A stretch of DNA of 64,000 nucleotides from CAZMVY01 sp964617875 (GTDB lineage Bacteria > Planctomycetota > Phycisphaerae > UBA1845 > PWPN01): the NCBI GenBank assembly GCA_964617875.1, contig CAZUAI010000011.1, forward strand, positions 26,222 to 90,221, in the 5' to 3' direction. The notes below the pieces were generated by a model, which did no database searches, had not been told where the DNA came from, and was given only the letters and a program-made list of their open reading frames with translations. Of this stretch, positions 47,248 to 56,136 are shown in pieces. The number at the start of each line of letters is the position of its first letter. The stretch's first letter is position 1. A program made the position numbers and the translations under genes.

Positions 47248-47695
47248 GACACTCCCCCAGACCCGCTGAAGGGCCGGTGAAACGTATTGTAGCCTGGCGG
47301 CGCCATCCCGCCCACGGCGTACCCCGGCGAGGGTGCATGGCCGCATGTGCGGAAGGAGTCAGGCACCGTTGCCGGGCAGGCAGAACATCGGTTTCACGGA
47401 AAATGGACGCCCTGACGCACTTAGCCCGGGGCAAGAAAGGTTCCTGACCCCCTCCCTGCGTGCTGGACTGGCCATGTCCCCGGCGGCGGACACTGGGACC
47501 GGCTACGATGCCCGCACGCACGGTGTTGAGGCGGGCACAAAGACAGCAGCACGTTAATTATTGTTGCCCCTTGTGGGCAGGGCGGCGGCGTGAATAATCC
47601 TGCCCCAGGAGACAATCCACAGGTTGAGGCGGTACAATGCCGTTATCTTCGCCCCGGTGTTCCTGTGGCATCTGCGTATTGCGGAGTGCGTGGTG
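47248..47695. other. Intergenic stretch before the FHA gene
   Basis: 448 bases without a supported gene. It contains the inverted element at 47355-47451 and a TACAAT at 47633-47638 that could be the -10 box for the FHA gene. Confidence 0.5.
47355..47451. repeat. 97-bp element with GGNNTCCTGAC-type inverted ends
   Basis: Ends GGAGTCAGGCACC (47355-47367) and GGTTCCTGACCCC (47439-47451) are inverted copies, 11 of 13 pairs. The interior has no frame. The ends resemble a short 'tcaggaacc' repeat type known from many Planctomycete genomes, stated from memory. Confidence 0.5.
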
Positions 47696-49315
47696 ATGCT
47701 GGGCTCGTCACTGCCAGCCAGACTGAAGGCGATCGAGGAGGCCATGGAGGCCGGACGCCTCGACGAAGCTCGCCAACTGCTGGCGGCGCCGGAGGTTCGG
47801 GACCACGCGCGTGCCGGCGAACTCCGCAGCCGGCTGGCCGAGGCCCTGCTGGCACGGGTGCGGTCGCACGAGGCTGCCGGGCGCTATGCCGAGGCCCTGC
47901 TCGACCTCGATCGGGCCGCGGAGGCGGGGGCGAAGACCGACGTGGTGGCCACCCTGCGGGACTGGGTTCGTGGCGTTGCCGCACGGGAACAGAAGGCTGA
48001 GATGGAGCGTCGGCGTCGCCTCGAAGCGGCGCGCGATCGCATTGACGCGGGCAGCCTGGTTGCGGGGCGGGAGATGCTGGCCGACCTGGCCGCCGACACA
48101 CAGGCCGAGCGGCTCCAACAGGCCGCGGACCAGCGCGAGCGGGACGCCCGGCGGCGTCTCGACGAGGCACGTCAAATGCTTGACGCCGGGCGGTACGCGG
48201 ATGCCTCGCGGGCGCTGGAGCGAGCACGGGGTCTGGCCCCGCACGCCGCGGAGCTGGTGCGGCTCGAGGCCGAGGTCGTGCGACAGGTGATCGAACGGGT
48301 GCGCGGGGCCATGACGGCGGGCCGGCTCGACGTTGCCCGCGACCTGTTCACCCAACTTGGAAACGTCGGCGCGGACCTGGTGGAACGGTCCGAATGCGAA
48401 CGCATCCTGGACGATCTGCAGGCGGCCGCGGAGGCAATCGCCCGGGCCGACTGGTCGGGTGCGAAGCGAACCGTCCTGCGCCTGAAGACGCGGCTGCCGG
48501 ATTCGTCGTGGCTGGTGGAGGCGGCCGAGCAGTTGGGGCAGATCGACGATCTGGTGACGGCCGTCCATGCCGGGCCGCTCGGCACGACGCCCCCTGTGCG
48601 CGAAGGCCCCGGCGGGCCGAAGGGCCGGCCGTCGCGCGAATCGCCCGCCGTGCGGCTCCAGCCGCCGGGACTGGACGAGACCTCCATGCTGCCCCGACCG
48701 GCAGCGTCGCCCGCACCGGCGGCCGCCGGCGTGCCTGCGGCGGGCTTCCGCCTGCTGGTGGACGGCGCGGGCAGCTTTCTGATCCTTCGGCAGGACCGTG
48801 TGACGATCGGCCGTGCCGGCGGGCCCGACGCCCCGGCCGACATCGCCTTGCAGGCCGACCTGTCGGCGATCCACGCCGAGATCGCGCGGGTCGATGAAGA
48901 CTATTTCCTCTTCGCCCACAAGCCGGCGATGGTGAACGGTCGGGTGGTGAGTCAGCGATTGCTGGAGGACGGCGACCGGATCGAACTGGCCCGGCACGTG
49001 CGGATGACGTTCCACCTGCCGAGCCGGCGGAGCGCGTCGGCCGTGCTCGATCTCGGAGGCTCGCAAAGGCTGAGCGGCGACGTGCGGCGGGTGGTCCTGT
49101 TCGACCGGCACGCGACGCTGGGGCCGACGACGTCGCACCACATTGTCGTCCCCGGCTCGTACGGGACGGTGGCGGTCGTCGAGCGGGCCGGGAACTTGTA
49201 CGCCCGGCCGGCGTCGGAACGGGGGGCGGAACAGGGGTCGGGCGAAGCCGCGCCCCTGACCGACGGCGTGCCCGTCGAGGTGGCGGGAATGAGAATCGTG
49301 ATGAGGATGGCGTGA
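47696..49315 (+). CDS. FHA-domain protein with long helical N-terminus
   Basis: 539 residues from ATG 47696 (GTG 47693 possible; GGAG just upstream). Residues 1-310 are Ala/Arg/Glu-rich helical repeats (LKAIEEAMEAGRLDEARQLL, RRLDEARQMLDAGRYADASR), TPR- or coiled-coil-like. A Pro-rich linker leads to an FHA domain at about 360-450: RVTIGRAGG, DLSAIHAEIARVDEDYFL and VNGRVV, the Gly-Arg, Ser-x-x-His and Asn-Gly positions that bind phosphothreonine. A degenerate second module may follow (VVLFDRHATLGPTTSHHIVV). The next gene is a Ser/Thr kinase, the natural source of its phospho-ligand. Confidence 0.85.
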   Translation: MLGSSLPARLKAIEEAMEAGRLDEARQLLAAPEVRDHARAGELRSRLAEALLARVRSHEAAGRYAEALLDLDRAAEAGAKTDVVATLRDWVRGVAAREQKAEMERRRRLEAARDRIDAGSLVAGREMLADLAADTQAERLQQAADQRERDARRRLDEARQMLDAGRYADASRALERARGLAPHAAELVRLEAEVVRQVIERVRGAMTAGRLDVARDLFTQLGNVGADLVERSECERILDDLQAAAEAIARADWSGAKRTVLRLKTRLPDSSWLVEAAEQLGQIDDLVTAVHAGPLGTTPPVREGPGGPKGRPSRESPAVRLQPPGLDETSMLPRPAASPAPAAAGVPAAGFRLLVDGAGSFLILRQDRVTIGRAGGPDAPADIALQADLSAIHAEIARVDEDYFLFAHKPAMVNGRVVSQRLLEDGDRIELARHVRMTFHLPSRRSASAVLDLGGSQRLSGDVRRVVLFDRHATLGPTTSHHIVVPGSYGTVAVVERAGNLYARPASERGAEQGSGEAAPLTDGVPVEVAGMRIVMRMA

Positions 49316-49319
49316 TCTG

Positions 49320-49432
49320 TCCGTTGTCCGTTATCCGTCGCGGACACCCGACCGCGCACGACATCCGACAAACGCCGCCCCCGGACCCACGGACGAAGGA
49401 AACAACGGACGAACGGAATAACGGACGAACCG
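49320..49432. repeat. CCGTTGTCCGTTATCCG-type inverted repeat between FHA and kinase genes
   Basis: The left block (49320-49339) is built of CCGTTGTCCGTTATCCG; the right block (about 49399-49432) carries the inverse units ACAACGGACGAACGGAATA and AACGGACGAAC. The arms are imperfect and the spacing about 60 bases. Confidence 0.5.
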
Positions 49433-49450
49433 ACTGACGGCCGCGAAGCG

Positions 49451-52228
49451 ATGATCTTCACCTTCAAACATGGCGATCGACCTCTGGACGGATACACGAT
49501 CCAGCGCGGCGTGGGCCGTGGCGGGTTCGGCGAGGTCTACTACGCCGTCAGCGACTCCGGCAAGGAAGTCGCGCTCAAGTACCTGCGCGACAACCCGCAG
49601 GTCGAACTCCGCGGCGTCTCGCACTGCCTGAACCTGAAGAGCCCGCACCTGGTCACCGTGTACGACATCCGGCAGAACGCCGCCGGCGAGCACTTCATCA
49701 TCATGGAGTACGTCAGCGGACCGTCGCTGCGCGACCTGCTGGTCGCCGAGGGCGAGAAGGGCCTCGGCCCCCAGAAGGCCGCCTTCTTCCTCCGCGAGAT
49801 CGCCAAGGGCCTGGGCTATCTTCACGACCGCGGCATCGTCCACCGCGACCTCAAGCCGGGCAACATCTTCTACGAAGACGGCTACGTGAAGATCGGCGAT
49901 TACGGGCTGAGCAAGTTCATCTCCGTTTCGCGGCACAGCGCCCAGACGGCGAGCGTCGGCACCGTCCACTACATGGCCCCCGAGGTCGGCACCGGCAATT
50001 ACCACCGCGGCATCGACATCTACGCGCTCGGTGTGGTCCTGTACGAGATGCTGCTCGGCCGCGTGCCTTACGAGGGGTCCAGCATGGGCGAGGTGCTGAT
50101 GAAGCACCTGACCGCCCAGCCGGAGGTCGATCAACTCCCGGCGCCCTTTGCCGGCGTGATCCGCAAGGCCCTCGCCAAGGATCCGAAGGAGCGCTTCCAG
50201 ACCGTGGACGAGATGGTCGAGGCGGTTTACGGCGAGGACGACATCCGCAACAGCGTCGCCCGGTTCGAGCCGACCAGCCTGTCGATGGCGGCGGCGCGGG
50301 CCGTCCCGGCGCACGTCGCCGCGGGTGTCGGCGGCAGCTCGGGCGAGGTGAACCTCCCGCCGGGCGGCTTCGGCGCTCAGGGCCTCGGCGGCCAGACGCC
50401 GCCCTACGGGGCCGGCGGCGCCCCGCCCCGCGCGGACGCGGGCCCGGATCCGGCGGCCGACCGCATGGGCGGCCGGCGCCCCGAAGACCGCTGGGCGCAG
50501 CGTTCGGACTGGCGACGGCGTCCCCGCGACCGGATGCGGGCGCGGCTCGACGAAGCCAACGAGATCCTCCGGTCGATGGAGCGCGATCGCCGTGGCGAGA
50601 CTCCGCGCTTCCCGCCGCGCTCGCGGTGGGTGGCAGGGACGCTCGGCGTCATTCCGCCGCTGGGTGCGTTCGGCATCCACCGCTTCTATCTCGGCTACAC
50701 GCGAATCGGCATCCTCCAGATCATCCTGACGCTGGTCACCGGCGGGACGGCCGGGCTATGGGGCTTCGTGGAAGGCCTTCTGATCCTCTTTGGAGACTGG
50801 GGTCGGGATGTCTACGGCCGGCCGCTGGTCGGCGGGCGCGAGGGATTGCGCCAGCCGTGGCGACCGGTCATGCAGGAGCGGTGGATCGGCCGCCTGCTGC
50901 AGTCGGTGCTCATCGCGGCGGCGCTGTCGGGCGGCCTGGTGCTCGTCTACGGCGGGCCGCATGCGTGGGAATCGACGTTTCCGACGGTCTTGACGTTCGT
51001 GCTGGCAACCGCCGCCGCCGCAATGGGGGGCTCCGTGCTCTCCCTGCGGCTTCGGTCGCCCGCGGTACCGCCGTTTCTCGGTCGGGTCGTGGTCTTCGGC
51101 GCCGGCTTGCTGATGCTGCTGGTTGCGTCGGCCGTTTGCCAGGAGGCGTTCTCGCCGCCGCCGTACGCGACTTACCCCTCCGAGGTTTCCGAATATTACA
51201 CCGATGGTCAGACGGGGCACCGTCCTGCGTGGGGTTTGGCTGCTGAGCAACGATCGATGGAGGCACGGCGGCGGCACAGGCGCATGCTCGAGACGCTGGT
51301 CGGCGCCCTGGCCGTCACCATGCTGCTCGTCGATTGGCCCAAGCGCGTGCAGAGGGGGACCGAGGGCCGCGTCGATCTCGGCCTGGCCGTGACGGCGGGC
51401 GTCGTGGCGGCGTTTGCCAGCGGCATTGGCTGGGACGACAACTACGTCCCGCTGGCGGCCGGCGTCGCGGCAACGGCATCGCTGCTGGCTCAGTCGGCTT
51501 CGATCTTCCGGCTGGTCCGCCCGGGCGGCGGCAACTCGCCCGGCGGTGAAGCCGACGGCTGGCGGGCAGGCCCGCCCAGTTCGGCCGGCGATCCGGCCGG
51601 CGGCCGCTGGACGGCCGAGGCGGCTCGCGCGGAGAGAAACGTCCGCGACTCCGTCGTGGACGATATCCGCAGGGACCTCGGCGGCGGGCGACCGACCGCA
51701 CCCGCAACGCCCGCCACGCCAGGGTGGCCCACCGCCTCTGCGATGCAGGACGCAAACGCGCAGCGGCCGCTCCGCTCGAGCTTCGAGCGGCTTGGCTGGG
51801 GGCTTGTGGCGACGGCGCTCCTTGCGACCTCGATCATGGGGTTCGTTGTCCTGGGATCGGCCCACCTGAGCAATGAAGAGGCGGCAATGGCGCTGGGATT
51901 CGGCCTGGTGCCCCTTGCGCTGCAGATCTTCGCGCTCAGCAAGCTGAAGCGATATCCGCGATATGGGACATACCGCGACACGCTGCGGCCGCTGTTCATC
52001 GCGGGTTGCGTGGCACTGGCGTGCGGCGGACTCTCGGCGATGATCGCCGGCAACCTGAGGAACGACGAGGTCGCTATCGCCAGCGGATTCATCGTGGTGC
52101 CGCTGGTCTTTGCGCTGTTCTTCCTGATCGTCCGCGGTCCCCAGGCGCCGCCCTCGTGGTCCGACACCGCCGGCCATGAGCCGCACGGCGCACAGACCGC
52201 ACCGAAAAGGGACGCGCCGCTTGTCTGA
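49451..52228 (+). CDS. Membrane Ser/Thr protein kinase with TM2 domain
   Basis: 925 residues. Kinase domain at about 14-275: glycine loop GVGRGGFGEV, catalytic lysine VALKYL (K43), HRDLKPGN, a DYG in place of DFG (KIGDYGLSKF), MAPEV, and GIDIYALGVVLYEMLLGRVP. A Gly/Pro/Arg-rich linker leads to a TM2 module near residue 393 (GTLGVIPPLGAFGIHRFYLG) and roughly ten further membrane helices. The kinase faces the cytoplasm and the membrane part may sense envelope state. It lies between an FHA protein and an ECF sigma factor gene on the same strand. The Asp of DYG is retained, so activity is expected. Confidence 0.92.
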   Translation: MIFTFKHGDRPLDGYTIQRGVGRGGFGEVYYAVSDSGKEVALKYLRDNPQVELRGVSHCLNLKSPHLVTVYDIRQNAAGEHFIIMEYVSGPSLRDLLVAEGEKGLGPQKAAFFLREIAKGLGYLHDRGIVHRDLKPGNIFYEDGYVKIGDYGLSKFISVSRHSAQTASVGTVHYMAPEVGTGNYHRGIDIYALGVVLYEMLLGRVPYEGSSMGEVLMKHLTAQPEVDQLPAPFAGVIRKALAKDPKERFQTVDEMVEAVYGEDDIRNSVARFEPTSLSMAAARAVPAHVAAGVGGSSGEVNLPPGGFGAQGLGGQTPPYGAGGAPPRADAGPDPAADRMGGRRPEDRWAQRSDWRRRPRDRMRARLDEANEILRSMERDRRGETPRFPPRSRWVAGTLGVIPPLGAFGIHRFYLGYTRIGILQIILTLVTGGTAGLWGFVEGLLILFGDWGRDVYGRPLVGGREGLRQPWRPVMQERWIGRLLQSVLIAAALSGGLVLVYGGPHAWESTFPTVLTFVLATAAAAMGGSVLSLRLRSPAVPPFLGRVVVFGAGLLMLLVASAVCQEAFSPPPYATYPSEVSEYYTDGQTGHRPAWGLAAEQRSMEARRRHRRMLETLVGALAVTMLLVDWPKRVQRGTEGRVDLGLAVTAGVVAAFASGIGWDDNYVPLAAGVAATASLLAQSASIFRLVRPGGGNSPGGEADGWRAGPPSSAGDPAGGRWTAEAARAERNVRDSVVDDIRRDLGGGRPTAPATPATPGWPTASAMQDANAQRPLRSSFERLGWGLVATALLATSIMGFVVLGSAHLSNEEAAMALGFGLVPLALQIFALSKLKRYPRYGTYRDTLRPLFIAGCVALACGGLSAMIAGNLRNDEVAIASGFIVVPLVFALFFLIVRGPQAPPSWSDTAGHEPHGAQTAPKRDAPLV

Positions 52229-52294
52229 TGCCGACGGACGATGCGGCGGGCGTCGTGCCGAGGACAACGGGCGGGTGCTGCCCGCCGGCGATGT

Positions 52295-52459
52295 ATGGAT
52301 ATGAGGCTCAACGTTCTTCTGGCCTGCGTTCTGATCGTGCCGGCGTATCTGTTCTTGGGCGCCGGCGGCCGCGGCGGATTCACGTGGCCGCAGCGAATCG
52401 GGTCGGCGGTGGCGTTCGTGCTGCTTTGTGCCGCGATCATGAGGGCGTTCAGGAGCTGA
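52295..52459 (+). CDS. Small two-helix membrane protein (54 aa)
   Basis: ATG 52295 (or 52301). Two membrane helices: LNVLLACVLIVPAYLFLGAG and RIGSAVAFVLLCAAIMRAF, joined by GRGGFTWPQ. The layout and sequence match the C-terminal module of the next protein (YCFLDAGRRGWLKWPLRIGA; FVALCVMTLRLY), so the two are related by duplication. No function recognised; location between kinase and sigma-factor genes suggests a part in that pathway. Confidence 0.65.
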   Translation: MDMRLNVLLACVLIVPAYLFLGAGGRGGFTWPQRIGSAVAFVLLCAAIMRAFRS

Positions 52460-52477
52460 GGACACGAGGTACTCGCG

Positions 52478-53293
52478 ATGTACACCATACTCAGCCCGAT
52501 CGAAATGCTCATCCTGGCGGCCGTCATTCTCGTGCCGCTGGCGATCGTGTGGGGCGTCCGGGCGGTCATTCGGCATCCGGTGAAGATGTTCGCGACGGTT
52601 GCGTCGCTCCTGGGCCTGCTCGTGCTGCTCGGCGTCATCGCTCTCGTGGCGGCGAAAGGTCTGCCTGCGTGGTCCCGCGATCGCCACGTCGCCGCCTCTG
52701 CCGGGCCGGTCAGCGAAGTGCGGCGCGAGGTCCAGACCGCCGTCCGCGAGGCGCAGGAGGCAATGCACGAGGCGCAGGCGGCCGTTCGCGAGGCCGAGGC
52801 CGCCGTGCGGTACGACGCATCGCCTGCGTCGGTCGAGGCGTGCCTGAGCGGCGAACGGCGGCGCGAGCCAATGGCTCCGATGCGGCATCGCCTGTTCATG
52901 GCGGCGGCGATTCTCGGGCTGGTGGTGCTGGGGTACTGCTTCCTCGACGCGGGGCGGCGCGGCTGGCTGAAGTGGCCGTTGCGGATCGGGGCGACGGCCG
53001 GCTTTGTGGCCCTGTGTGTGATGACGCTGCGTTTGTACGAGACGGGCACGGTGAACGTATCGGCTACCTGGGCAAACCGGGCAGAGAAGGCCCCTGCCGT
53101 CAACCCGGCGGTTCCGACGAAGGGTTTCCCGACCTCCGAGACGGGGTTGCGTTTTCACGTGCCGCCGGAATCCGGCGGCCCGGACGAGCCGGTAGACGTC
53201 AAGGTGCCGCCGAAAGGGGTCCGAGCCTACACGTCCCCCTCTCCCTCCAAGGGAGAGGGAGGGGGTGAGGGTGACAGTCCCCCCTCTCGCTGA
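52478..53293 (+). CDS. Membrane protein with coiled coil, kinase-cluster member
   Basis: 271 residues. Two N-terminal membrane helices (IEMLILAAVILVPLAIVWGV and MFATVASLLGLLVLLGVIAL) precede a heptad-like Glu/Ala coiled coil (VREAQEAMHEAQAAVREAEA) and two more helices shared with the preceding small protein. The final 20 or so residues (SPSPSKGEGGGEGDSPPSR) are encoded by a palindromic repeat and are probably not part of the ancestral protein. Unknown function. Confidence 0.7.
   Translation: MYTILSPIEMLILAAVILVPLAIVWGVRAVIRHPVKMFATVASLLGLLVLLGVIALVAAKGLPAWSRDRHVAASAGPVSEVRREVQTAVREAQEAMHEAQAAVREAEAAVRYDASPASVEACLSGERRREPMAPMRHRLFMAAAILGLVVLGYCFLDAGRRGWLKWPLRIGATAGFVALCVMTLRLYETGTVNVSATWANRAEKAPAVNPAVPTKGFPTSETGLRFHVPPESGGPDEPVDVKVPPKGVRAYTSPSPSKGEGGGEGDSPPSR
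53237..53259. repeat. CCCTCTCCCT hairpin repeat at the gene end
   Basis: A perfect 10-bp stem CCCTCTCCCT-cca-AGGGAGAGGG followed by AGGGGGTGAGGGTGA. The motif resembles a widespread bacterial palindromic repeat and here supplies the C-terminus of the upstream membrane protein. Confidence 0.7.
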
Positions 53294-53467
53294 CAGCCTG
53301 TTGGTGGCATCGAGTCCGGCAGGATCGTCGATCGAGGGAAAGCCACGGCCCTTCCCAAGTGCGGGGAAACTGCGTACTCTTCCAGGGGGACGTGGCCGGG
53401 AAGACGGGTGACGGGTTGCGAATGATGCCGCCAGCCATCCGCCAGAGCGCCGAGTGATAGGTACCGA

Positions 53468-54493
53468 GTGCTGAACTCGTCATCCCCGCGAAAGCGGGGA
53501 TCCAGACTGGATGACACGGACTCCGGCCCCCCCGTTTTCGCGGGGGTGACGGACCCGCGGAACAACGGAGCGACCGAGCAACGGAACAACGGGATTCCCA
53601 TTAACGCCGAACAGTTCCTTGTCGAACAGATTCGCGCCGGCGACGCCGAGGCGTGGCGGCAGTTGATCGCACGCTTTGAGGGCCGCCTGCGGGCCTTTGC
53701 GCGTGCACGCCTCCCGGGCGCCGACGCCGACGATGTGGTCCAGGAAACCTTCCTCGGCTTCGTGCAGAGCTTGCCGCACTACGACGCCTCCCGGTCGCTC
53801 GAGACGTACCTCTTCGCGATCCTGCGGTACAAGGTCGGCGACGCGTGCCGGCGCAAACGTCTGCCCACGCCGGCGGACTTTGCGGGCGGCGGCGAGGAAG
53901 CCGGCGAGTTCGAGGACCGCCCCGGCGCGGTCGAGACGCCCAGCGGCATCTTGCGCCGCCGTGAGTCGCTGGAACGTCAGCGGGCCCTCATCGCCGACGG
54001 GCTGAGGACGCTGATACGCGAGTACGGCGAGAAGGAGAAGTTCCGGGACCTCGAGATCGTTGAGCTGTCGTTCTATGCCGGACGGCGAAACAAGGACATC
54101 GGCGAGTTGCTGGGCGTGGACGAGAAGCACGTCGCCGGCGTGAAGTTCCGCGCGATCGCACGGCTGCGGGAGATCATCACGTCGCTCGGGGCGGGCGTCG
54201 ACGCGGGCGCGGTCGAGGAGCTGACGGACGAGGTGAGCGTCGCGGACGTCTGGCGGGACCGGCGGCTCTCATGCCTGAAGCGAAGCACGCTGGGGGCCTA
54301 CCTGCTGGGCCTGCTCGAGGAACCCTGGGGGGGCTACGCCCGCTTCCACCTCGACGTCATGGGCTGCCCCATCTGCCGTGCGAATGTGGCCGACCTCGAA
54401 GCCGAGTCGCAGGCCGACGACCGTCGGGGGGCCCGCTGCGAACAGCTGTTCGCTTCGAGTATCGGCTTCCTCAAGACCGCCCGGGGGGGCTGA
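53468..54493 (+). CDS. ECF-type sigma factor with C-terminal zinc motif
   Basis: 341 residues as opened by GTG 53468; a GTG at 53546 (315 residues) is an alternative, and the first ~27 codons lie in an inverted-repeat element, so the true start is uncertain. Sigma-2 region: LIARFEGRLRAFARARLPGA, DDVVQETFLGFVQSLPHYD, SLETYLFAILRYKVGDACRR. Sigma-4 region: FRDLEIVELSFYAGRRNKDI, GELLGVDEKHVAGVKFRAI. A C-terminal extension has TLGAYLLGLLEEPWGGYARF and HLDVMGCPICRANVADLEAE, a His-Cys-x2-Cys motif like zinc anti-sigma domains. ECF genes next to Ser/Thr kinases are a known Planctomycete pairing. Confidence 0.88.
   Translation: MLNSSSPRKRGSRLDDTDSGPPVFAGVTDPRNNGATEQRNNGIPINAEQFLVEQIRAGDAEAWRQLIARFEGRLRAFARARLPGADADDVVQETFLGFVQSLPHYDASRSLETYLFAILRYKVGDACRRKRLPTPADFAGGGEEAGEFEDRPGAVETPSGILRRRESLERQRALIADGLRTLIREYGEKEKFRDLEIVELSFYAGRRNKDIGELLGVDEKHVAGVKFRAIARLREIITSLGAGVDAGAVEELTDEVSVADVWRDRRLSCLKRSTLGAYLLGLLEEPWGGYARFHLDVMGCPICRANVADLEAESQADDRRGARCEQLFASSIGFLKTARGG
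53479..53550. repeat. 72-bp inverted-repeat element (dRS3/'CCCCGCGAAAGCGGGG' type)
   Basis: Arms 53479-53498 and 53531-53550 are inverted copies matching at 18 of 20 positions (GTCATCCCCGCGAAAGCGGG). It overlaps the first codons of the sigma-factor frame. Confidence 0.7.
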
Positions 54494-54905
54494 ACCCCGG
54501 CGACGCCGGGCCCCGCCCCCGCACGCCCGCTCCGCCGATAAAACCTTCTCGAATCTGCTCCCCGCGCAACGGGGCCCCAGACCCTTTCCCTGCCAACGCC
54601 CTCGGAGCCACCCGCGGAATCGCCGGCTGGCGATGAGCCGGGCCGAATCGAACCGACTTCCTTCCGGCTCGGGCCCGAGAGAAGATCGACGTGATCCGCG
54701 TTGATCTCGACGGGCTGGAGAAGGAATGGGCGCGTGAGTGAGCCGGCGATCGCCAACGTCTCAAAACAGATCGTCGAGGCGGTGCTCGCCCTGATCGGGG
54801 CGTGAGCGCGTTCCCGCCGATGGAGCGGCGAATGGTCCGTCCTGTCCCTGGTGAAGGAGAGAAAATGCGGCAGCCGGGACGGCAGGCGCCGCGCCTTCCG
54901 CACGT
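54494..54905. other. Intergenic stretch after the sigma-factor gene
   Basis: No supported gene. A short hairpin CCCGGC-gac-GCCGGG at 54496-54510 may terminate the sigma-factor transcript. Short fragments with coding appearance (VIRVDLDGLEKEWARE near 54690; SEPAIANVSKQIVEAVLALI near 54735) may be remnants. Confidence 0.45.
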
Positions 54906-55997
54906 TCACTGGCGTCCGAGCGATTCCTCGAGCGTGGGCGCCTCGTTGTTGGCGTCGCGGTTGGATCGCGTGCGCCGCGGCCCGGTGTTCGCCGCGTCGC
55001 TCGCCGCGTTGCCGGCATCGCCCGACGGCCGGGCGTCGTTGCCGAGGCCTTCGGCGGGCTTTTCGCCTCCGCCGGCGTCTTCGGCGGGCTTTTCGCCGCC
55101 CTCGGCGGGGGGCGACTGCCCGGCCTCGGCCGGTTCGGCCGGGGGCGGAGCCTGCGCGGCCCTCTGGACGGCCTCGGGGATCTCCTTCAGGACGTCGGCG
55201 GCCTGCAGCTCGTTTTTCTCGACCTTGTCGGCGACCTCGGACAGCGCTTTCGCGAAGGCGTCGCCCGAAGCCAGCGCACGGGCCGCTTCCTCGGCCGCGG
55301 CGGGCACCTCGGGATCGCGAATGCGCCACTTGTCGGCGACCTTGCGCAGCTCAAGCTTCTTCTCCGTCTCGCCGTGCTTGAGGGTCGCCGCCGCCTGATC
55401 GTCGGCGGGCGTCTCCACGCCCGCGAGTTCCCACGCGGCGTGCAGGGCGATCGGGGGCCAGTCGGTCCCGTCCGGCTTCTTCAGGACGAGGACGCCGGCC
55501 TCGTTCGGCGCAAACTGCTTCGCCAGTTCCGCATCGCCGCTCTCGAGCGCCGCGTGCAGACGTCTGGCGGCTGCCTCGACCGCCTTGCTCGACGCGGCCA
55601 CCTTCCTGAAGAAGGGCTGCTGGTCATCGACGTACATCGTCGCCACGGCCTCAAGGTTGCCGGCCTTCGACAACTCGACGTATTGCTCCATGAGGGCCTG
55701 CGGATCGGCGTCGTTCAGCGTGACGGCGGCCGGCGGCTCGGCCGTCCTGGCGGCACCGGCCTCCGCGCCCGCTTCCACGGCCGCCCCGGTCGCGCCCGAG
55801 ATCTTCTTCATGAGCCGCGCCGACGAGACGGGCGGAAGGCCCTCCATCTCGGGCCGGGCCAGCGGAACGGGGGGCAGATCGACTCCCCCGTGCGTCAGCA
55901 CGGCATTGAACGGCACCGGGGGCTCATCCTGGCGGTTGCACGCCCCGGCGACCATCCCGAGCATCATCACGCCAGCCCACGCCAGCCTTTTTGTCAT
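54906..55997 (-). CDS. Lipoprotein, unassigned
   Basis: 363 residues from ATG 55997 with AAGGAG eight bases upstream; the open frame upstream lacks support. The signal ends MLGMVAGACNRQ, a plausible lipobox with the lipid Cys near residue 20. The middle has two related helical stretches (DADPQALMEQYVELSKAGNL; AAARRLHAALESGDAELAKQ) and KLELRKVADKWRIRDPEVPA, similar to NTF2-like or lumazine-binding-type modules of small secreted proteins. The C-terminal 80 residues are Pro/Glu/Ala-rich and disordered. Function unknown. Confidence 0.75.
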   Translation of the reverse strand: MTKRLAWAGVMMLGMVAGACNRQDEPPVPFNAVLTHGGVDLPPVPLARPEMEGLPPVSSARLMKKISGATGAAVEAGAEAGAARTAEPPAAVTLNDADPQALMEQYVELSKAGNLEAVATMYVDDQQPFFRKVAASSKAVEAAARRLHAALESGDAELAKQFAPNEAGVLVLKKPDGTDWPPIALHAAWELAGVETPADDQAAATLKHGETEKKLELRKVADKWRIRDPEVPAAAEEAARALASGDAFAKALSEVADKVEKNELQAADVLKEIPEAVQRAAQAPPPAEPAEAGQSPPAEGGEKPAEDAGGGEKPAEGLGNDARPSGDAGNAASDAANTGPRRTRSNRDANNEAPTLEESLGRQ

Positions 55998-56136
55998 CGT
56001 GCAGACTCCTTCGTGCCTCCCGCAGGGCCTGCCGTCGGCCCGCGGCCGGCTGAGCCGCCGGCCGGGCCCGCAGCGAGGGACCACGCACACTCCCCGGGAT
56101 TCTACCGCCCCGGCCCGCGAAACTGAACCCCGGCCG

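Noticed and set aside
54640..54810. Small gene between the sigma factor and the lipoprotein
   Set aside because: The coding-looking fragments are in different frames and broken by stops.
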